Of a stretch of 64,000 bases of DNA, positions 58,034 through 64,000 are shown piece by piece (the stretch's first letter is position 1; every line of letters begins with the position of its first letter). The notes under the pieces were generated by a model. The model had not been told where the DNA came from. It worked only from the letters and a program-made list of their open reading frames with translations, and did not search any database. Location: contig NC_081408.1 of the NCBI RefSeq assembly GCF_030272615.1, positions 605,669,673 to 605,733,672 of the forward strand, given 5' to 3'. Position numbers and translations under genes: made by a program. This DNA is from Cryptomeria japonica. Lineage: Eukaryota > Streptophyta > Pinopsida > Cupressales > Cupressaceae.

Positions 58034-61000
58034 CTTTAATGCCCCTCCCTTAATCAGGCTCTATTTAATCTAGTTTGATTATGAATGGTGTTATGTGGTT
58101 GTTCATGTTCTATGCTTTTGGATCGATGGATAATGATGATTTATATGATGATGACTATAAGGTGTTAGGTGATGTTAGCTATGTTTAGTTAGCTAGATGA
58201 TTACTGAGATGAATGATATATGCGTTCGTTATAATTCTATCATCATGCTTATCGATTTTTACTTGATTTGATGTATAATGTGTCCTTTCTTGATGTGTTT
58301 GGGTGAAAGGGAAAAGTGTTATACTACTCCTTGCGGGGAAGCTACGTCACTTCCATTCCCTTTTCATGGTATGTGGTTATATAGATTATATGTATATGCT
58401 CAATAGTTTGTTTATGCAGTCATAGCTACCAAGCATCAATTCCACCTAAATCTTCAGGTCTGAGCATGCTCTATGACCCAATGATAATGTTGGAAATTTG
58501 GAGTTATCAGTCAGACCCTCAACATGATCATCGTTCCCATGGGAACGAGATTCTTGTCAAGTATCCTTGTGGTTGTCGATAGTTTTGTGGTTGACTGATC
58601 ATGCCTTGTTAGCCTTTGTATCTTGTAGTCTGTAGTCCGTTATTCTTGAGTGTACATTAATAAATTATTTAATAATAAATTTTAAGTAAGAGAGGTAATA
58701 TTATTACTTTATTGTATTGAGCATTAATGGTTAAATTAATTAATTAATTAATTGATTATGTGTTCGATCTTAAATAAAACTAATTTAATTGGCTAAATGA
58801 CTTAATTTATTTTACTCTTGTTGAAAATGAATATTTTAAAAGGAATTAAATATTTAAGTGGGTATTTTTTTATTGCACTTTCGAAAAATCTATTAAATAG
58901 TAATTTATATATAAATTTGTTTTGAAATTGATTTGTTTGAATGTGTAAATGGGAGTTTCAATTTTTAATTAATTAATTATTGAGTTAGTGGGATATTATC
59001 TTGGCATGCAACATTAATGGGGAGTTACAATTTTGGAGAGGGTTACCTTCCTGTTTTTTCGAAAAAACAAGGGGGGGGGGGATATTGGTTTCTCATGAAA
59101 GTTCTTGGCTATGAAAATTTGAGGGAAATTTGGGTTTTTTTTTTCGGAATCATCATATTGGGGAAATCTTTTGTAAGGAAATTTGGGTTTTGAATCTGGA
59201 ATTGATCTGAAACCTTGAAGAGGCTCTGGAATCTAACTTGTTGGAGGAACTCATTTGTAGATCGCTCTGCAATGCCAAAAAAACCTTCATCGAGCTTTGG
59301 TCTCCAGGTTGGAGTTGTTTCTCTGATTTTGCCTCTGTAGAATAATGAACTAAAATTTTCAATAGGAATTTCAATTCATAGAGTCTTCATTCTTACTCTC
59401 TGATTTTTCCCTCGTTTGTCAATCTTGCAATGCATGTTAATTGTATGTGTAAAATTAATTCCAAAAGAGATATATATTGCTCTATTTCATTTTCTTTTGA
59501 TGTTTGAATTTGAATTCCCTCTTTTAATATTTAATAATCAGATGGATTAGGGAGCTAGCTCTTCTTTTGTTGACCTCGGATTTTAATATGCATGCTTCAT
59601 TTCATTGTTTCCTTCTTGTTGTCCAATTTTGGCCTCTATGTTAACCGATCTCCACCGGATCTCTGTGTTAAAACTTTTCATGCATGTGTTGTGTGTTGAT
59701 TGACTGACTCTATGGTCAATATCATCCTCATTACTGTCATGTTATACCATAGATTCTACATTTGCATCTGTTTTGTTTCAATCCTGGTATGCCCCGTAAT
59801 TGTTTTGATGTCTGATTATGGTTCGGTGAATTCGCATCTTTTTTAATTGGTGTACAATCATTTCTCAAACCGGCATGCAGAACGGCTCTGACATTAGCTA
59901 ATTGTGGTTTATGATATTACCGATTCCCTTGGTTATTTAAGTTTATTGTTTTATTAGAGAATGGATGTTTTAGATTTTATCAATTTTACTATTATCGACT
60001 TGCTTGAATATTTTGTTTTATAGCTTTAAATTTGTTATTGTTTCTTTTTATATTATGATTTCTTTTTTTGGTGTGTATGTTTGGCGTGGTCTTCACTCTA
60101 CCCACGCAATGGGAGACCACGGTTGTGGAAGCTCTACCCACGTCGTGGGTGTCCACGGTTGTGGGGGTATTGGTCCCACAGTCTGTGGGTCCCTGTAGAG
60201 TCGGTCATAAATGAATTCATGTTGTTAAATTTGCACTTTATTTTATTTTATTTTGTCTATTACAATTATAGTATGGTTAATGTAGTTATAATTCTTAATG
60301 TATATGTATTTAGATAAACATGGATAGAATTAATCAATGAGTTTTATTATTCATAAAGTAAAGGTATATTGGAATATTGATAAAATGAAAATATGTATGC
60401 TTTTGTTGTCAATGCTTTGTAATATAAGTTCTGGCTTAGATGAATTTAGATTTGTATTTGGCATCATGACTTTGGGTGTGTTATGTGTTTTATGTTTATT
60501 CTAGTCTCTTTTCCTTCTAGAGGTGTTGTGATGTGAGTTGATCTATTTGGTTATTTGTAAAACCTCTAGTTTGGTTCAGATTGGGATATTAAATTTAAAT
60601 TAACTAAAATTGATTAGTGTAAAGTAAAAGTTAAGGTTGTATTGCAGAATTTTAAATTGTGACTTAGTCCTCTCTTGTACAACACGATATGTCCTTAACT
60701 TGCCTAAGGCTTACCTTTGATGTGGAGTTGATTATTATTATTCTGGAATCACGGGGTTGTGGTATTAAAGCATTTTGTTCCAGGGGATGTTGAGTCCTTT
60801 ATTGCGTATGGATATTCTTCATCTCTTGATGTAATTGTATCAGTGTCTTTGCATGTCTTAAAATGCTAGATGGTCATTCCTATCTTGTGATTGTTTCTTC
60901 TTAGTTCAAACTTTGTTCTAACAAGGGATTTAAGCCTTCCTATGGTCGAGACCTTGTCACCTTGAGTTGTGAGTGTCATTGGTCTTGTGTTGTTTTTGGT

Positions 61001-61543
61001 TTCCTAAGTGAAAGTCAAGGGGGAGTGCCTCTCATTGAGGGTCGGGACCCAAAGAGGTCATCAGGGTAACTCAATGAGAACTTTGTAATCAAGTGGAAAT
61101 TTAACTAATGAACTTGGGTGGGTAACTAGTTCACATTAAAAAGATTAATTGGTGCATATCTTACTCTTGGATGCTTGTTTAGGTTCAGGGTGATGAGATA
61201 AGGCTTGGAATGGCGTCCACCAATCTTGTCCCTTTCAAAGGTTGATGTGGTCCACTAGTGCTTGTATGGGGGTCGGGGGTCGGTAGAGGTTGCCAGGGTA
61301 ATCTAGGATGGGGGTCGGGACCTAGTGAAGACTCACCAAGGTAACTCATGACAACCTGGTGATGACACTCTCCCCTATTGCATACCTAGTGGTTTCTTAT
61401 GCTACTTATCATTTTGTGGATTGTTTGGGCCTCTATAAGTTGGTTGATTTACTTATGAGTCTCCTTTGATTATAGTCCTTTGTGTCTCTTATGATTATAG
61501 TCTTGTGAGTGCTGGCATTAAACACTCATATCATAATGGTAGA
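58034..61543 (+). mobile_element. LTR-like noncoding element, family AB copy B, truncated or altered ends
   Basis: Homologous in blocks to the minus strand of 31632-35512. It begins TTTAATGCC, and GGCATTAAA occurs at about 61513-61521, mirroring TGTAGTGCC...GGYACTACA of copy A. The TG/CA ends are not intact and no target duplication is seen; a new Copia LTR starts at 61544 and may have cut it. There is no long frame. A 10-base G run at about 59072 and the hairpin cassette at 60095-60201 are notable. It is probably an old solo LTR. Confidence 0.65.
60095..60201. repeat. hairpin cassette of copy B (CCCAC/GTGGG stems)
   Basis: An outer arm ACTCTAC (60095-60101) pairs with GTAGAGT (60195-60201). 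Inside: CCCA/TGGG (60101-60113), CCAC-GGTT-GTGG (60117-60128), ACCCACG-T-CGTGGGT (60136-60150), CCAC-GGTT-GTGG (60153-60164) and CCCACA-GTC-TGTGGG (60175-60189). TAAATGAATTCA follows 6 bases later (60208-60219), the same anchor as in copy A. Confidence 0.9.
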
Positions 61544-62304
61544 TGTTGTCATTGATGGCAACAAGGTTAAACAAGGTTCTACAGGTTCAACCGGCAATAG
61601 ACTTCACCTACCGGCATCCAGTTTACACCGGCAGCAAATCATACCAGCATTCCAGGCCGACTTGACAATAGTATTGATAATGTGAAATAAATTGTAATAT
61701 AAACTATAATTGTATGGCCGACATATTGTATTGTAATGACTCATATATCTATGAGTTCTTGTAGGTCATTTGGTAAGAAGTATGTAATGAATATATGAAG
61801 TAAGTAGTAATATTGACAACATACCAGCTAGGGTTTTTGGCAGAGGCAAAACCGGTATCAGACAGAGCATAATAAAGAACTCATTCAGCATTTTGATGCA
61901 AGTTGTAAGAGTTCAATTTTGTGTTTACATTAGTGTGATGTTGTAGTCAGTGAGACTCCACTTTTGTTGTTGAGCAGTGAGCTCTAGGTAGTTGGCCTTC
62001 CTGCATGTGCAGGCCCCTTTTGTACTAAGTAATATTTATTCATATTGGCCAGTGAGTAAATATTGTGGGTCACAAATCCCATCGAGGTTTTTCCCTTACT
62101 GGGTTTCCTCACCAAAATATATGTGTTATGGTGTGCATTGATGTTGATTCTTTTGTTTCTCTTTAATGCATTATTGTTTTCTTACTGGTATATTAGTTTT
62201 AGTTACAGAATTGCAAATAAGTTTAAATTTTTCATTTACCGGTCAAACATTGATTCACCCCCCCCCTCCTCTCAGTGTCTTTGGGATTAACCAAGTATCT
62301 AACA
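61544..62304 (+). repeat. 5' LTR of a Copia/Sirevirus-like retrotransposon
   Basis: Starts TGTTGTCATTGATGGCAACA, ends GTATCTAACA, and is followed after two bases by the primer site. It contains GAGGTTTTTCCCTTACTGGG, a stretch common near the 3' end of plant Copia LTRs. The partner LTR is outside the window. Length 761 bp. Confidence 0.88.
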
Positions 62305-62306
62305 AT

Positions 62307-62319
62307 TGGTATCAGAGCC
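62307..62319 (+). promoter_or_regulatory. primer-binding site, initiator-Met tRNA type
   Basis: TGGTATCAGAGCC two bases after the LTR end. Confidence 0.92.
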
Positions 62320-62375
62320 TGGTCCTCTATTTGCAGAAGCCTAACAGCTTGAGGAAGATTCTGAAACTGGTACCG

Positions 62376-63490
62376 ATGGAAAGTTTGAGACAACAATTGG
62401 AAGCGGCTCTTGAAGATTTTGATGCAGAAAAATTAAAGAATATCAAACTGGAAGAAGAACTCAGATCTGCTCAAGAACTCATCAAAGCACTTCAAGATAA
62501 CCTATTCATAGCAAAGAATAAGAGAAAAGAATTACATGTGCAACTGCAAAAACAAGATGATGAAGAAAAAGAAACGCTCAGAGATATTGCAGAGAAACTA
62601 AGACAAGAGAACAGTAACATGAAGAATGAGATGCAAGATTTAACCATGAGAATATGTAATTATATTGAAGACAAAAAGAAGAATCGGGAATATTTGGCCC
62701 GACGACTTAATGAAAGATCAAATGAATCTACAATGCTTAGTTATGAAATTGATATGCTTAAAACATAGTTGATTCAGATGAAACATGACAAAGAGGAAGT
62801 TATGAGAAAAGTTAGCACTCTGGAAGGTGAGTCGGTCTCTACAAATGAATACAAGGACAAATTCAAAAAGAGTTCAGACAAGCTTGATGATATGCTGAAA
62901 AGTCAAAAACCTGATGGAGAAACAGTTGGACTTGGATTTGAACATGGAGAAAGTTCTGGAACTGCAAACAATCATGATCACAGCAAATCGGTAAGGTAAC
63001 CCAATGCTTATAAATTCAATGGCAAATGTTTTAATTGCAACAAATTTGGTCACAGAGCAAATCAATGTAGATATAGGAATAATCAGAATACAAACTCATC
63101 CACGATCAATGTTCCAAATGCAATAAACATGGTCATAACTCAAACAATTGCAGAATGAATTTAAAATGCTATGCTTGTGGTAGATTTGGACATCTATCTA
63201 ATCAATGCAGAACTCAAACTGGGAAAGGTTATGGAAAAGCTATTCAAAGAAACAATGTAACCTGTTATGCATGCAACAAGATTGGGCATATTGCAAGATT
63301 TTGCAAAAGCAAGAATGTACCAGCAAACAACAAAGGATCTAATGAAAAAGGCAAGGAAAAGGTGAATGAAATCAAGCAAGAATTCACTAAACAATGGGTC
63401 AAGAAGAGAGATCAGAGAAATGATGAATCTAGCTCTGCATCGGCAGAACAGAGCAATCCTGCACTGGTAGGAGATTCTTCATCTAACTAA
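62376..63490 (+). pseudogene. Copia Gag: coiled coil plus four CCHC zinc knuckles
   Basis: Starts MESLRQQLEAALEDFDAEKL about 55 bases after the primer site. A long charged coiled coil runs to about 62880, broken by a TAG at 62766. A TAA at 62997 interrupts the approach to the first knuckle, CFNCNKFGHRANQC (63027-63068). A frameshift then leads to CSKCNKHGHNSNNC (63110-63151), CYACGRFGHLSNQC (63167-63208) and CYACNKIGHIARFC (63263-63304). A basic, then Ser-rich tail ends at 63490. Gag would package element RNA into particles, and the knuckles bind RNA. Four knuckles is more than the single one usual in Copia. Both stops fit CAG/CAA to stop changes. No protease, integrase or RT frame follows. 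Confidence 0.82.
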
Positions 63491-63790
63491 GGAATAATCC
63501 TTAGGGGTAAGGCAACTAATTGAAGATCATGCATTTTATTATCAGATGGTGGTAAGAAGTCATAATTCTTCTTTACCGACACATATGTTGAGTTACATAA
63601 CCGACGAAGCATTTAATGCGGTTCTTAAGTAAACTTTTTGGCTATAAAGCATTGAAATTTCTCATTTCGATTCACTAAGCATTCAAGTATTCAAAGAGCA
63701 CAGAAGTAGAGCACATGCATTCAAAAGGCAAAGCATCAAATATTTTCAAGGCATCCAAGGTTTTCACTTAAAAGGTATTTATTTTACGAC
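63491..63790 (+). promoter_or_regulatory. promoter-like leader with TATA box before the last frame
   Basis: GGCTATAAAGC with the TATA core at about 63642-63648 lies 145 bases before the ATG at 63791. The stretch between is A-rich leader (CATTCAAGTATTCAAAGAGC). This is where Copia pol should begin, so it is out of place. Confidence 0.5.
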
Positions 63791-64000
63791 ATGGCTTCTT
63801 CATCTTCCTTTCCTAAATTCATTACAAACCCTACTGTTGTGGAGAATATCAAACGTCCTAGACCAGTCTTTAAGAAAATCCCTAAGATAGCTAAGATGGA
63901 TGACTCTATTGGAGCATTTTCAAAAATTCCAAAGGGAGTTGCATTTGCAAAAGACCCTAGGGCATACATTCAATGTAATATTGAAGATTTAGGGTCTAAG
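63791..64000 (+). CDS. 5' part of an unrecognised open frame, runs off the window
   Basis: The frame opens MASSSSFPKFITNPTVVENI and stays open for all 70 codons to the window edge, with no stop. It is rich in Ser, Lys and Pro and includes PRPVFKKIPKIAKMDDSIGA and FAKDPRAYIQC. I do not recognise a family. The intact frame contrasts with the decayed Gag upstream, and a TATA box lies 145 bases ahead. It may be a captured gene, the first ORF of another element nested in or recombined with the Copia element, or a host gene start. Confidence 0.5.
   Translation, partial: MASSSSFPKFITNPTVVENIKRPRPVFKKIPKIAKMDDSIGAFSKIPKGVAFAKDPRAYIQCNIEDLGSK

Noticed and set aside
31632-61543. Copies A and B as the two LTRs of one retrotransposon or the arms of one foldback element
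   Set aside because: They are in opposite orientation, which excludes an LTR pair, and are too diverged in sequence to be arms made in one event.

Overview
The window is nuclear DNA from a plant with a large, transposon-filled genome. The support is Copia LTRs with initiator-Met primer sites, hAT and other DNA transposons, a tRNA-derived SINE, LINE RNase H remnants, and long AT-rich tracts and microsatellites. No complete host gene is recognisable. Very long LTRs (1.4 to 5.3 kb) and old, decayed copies would fit a gymnosperm or a similarly large genome; that is inference only.

Layout. (1) Positions 389-16126 are one hAT transposon, bounded by an exact 8-bp target duplication (GGCATGAC at 381-388 and 16127-16134) and CAGRG terminal inverted repeats. 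It carries a + strand transposase (1114-9180), split in frame by a 5.3-kb solo LTR (1357-6702, duplication GATAC). It also carries a second, convergent minus-strand gene of about 1,360 codons (14342-10257) with a G-patch-like segment and a coiled coil. (2) Positions 16135-31631 hold flanking DNA, a local duplication, a 1.46-kb solo LTR (19484-20944, duplication GATAC), two LINE-type RNase H fragments, a gag-like remnant, purine tracts and a SINE (29456-29697) with an empty-site paralogue 3.2 kb away. (3) Positions 31632-61543 are a nest. Two diverged copies of one 3.5-3.9 kb noncoding LTR-like family (31632-35512 minus, 58034-61543 plus) stand head to head beside microsatellites. Between them is a Copia element (LTRs 35831-36149 and 57427-57779) with no pol. 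Inside that lies a candidate 19.4-kb DNA transposon (37249-56682) with a DDE-like transposase (46259-49601), a 358-bp satellite, a 3.9-kb palindromic repeat array and a convergent second gene (56560-54437). (4) Positions 61544-64000 start a new Copia/Sirevirus-like element: LTR, PBS and a gag with four CCHC knuckles, then an unrelated open frame behind a TATA box.

Two themes recur. First, both large DNA transposons have the same plan: a forward transposase, repeats in the middle, and a convergent second gene. Second, at least three unrelated LTR families, plus the interior of the second transposon, carry arrays of short perfect hairpins. In these arrays the arm sequence changes from copy to copy while base pairing is kept. 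The clearest cases are 1481-1672 (covarying arms) and the pair 33592-33679 and 60095-60201 (same place in two copies of one family, different stem sequence). This is the most unusual signal in the window. Most premature stops in the pseudogenes look like C-to-T changes (CAA, CAG or CGA to a stop), as expected from deamination of methylated, silenced copies.
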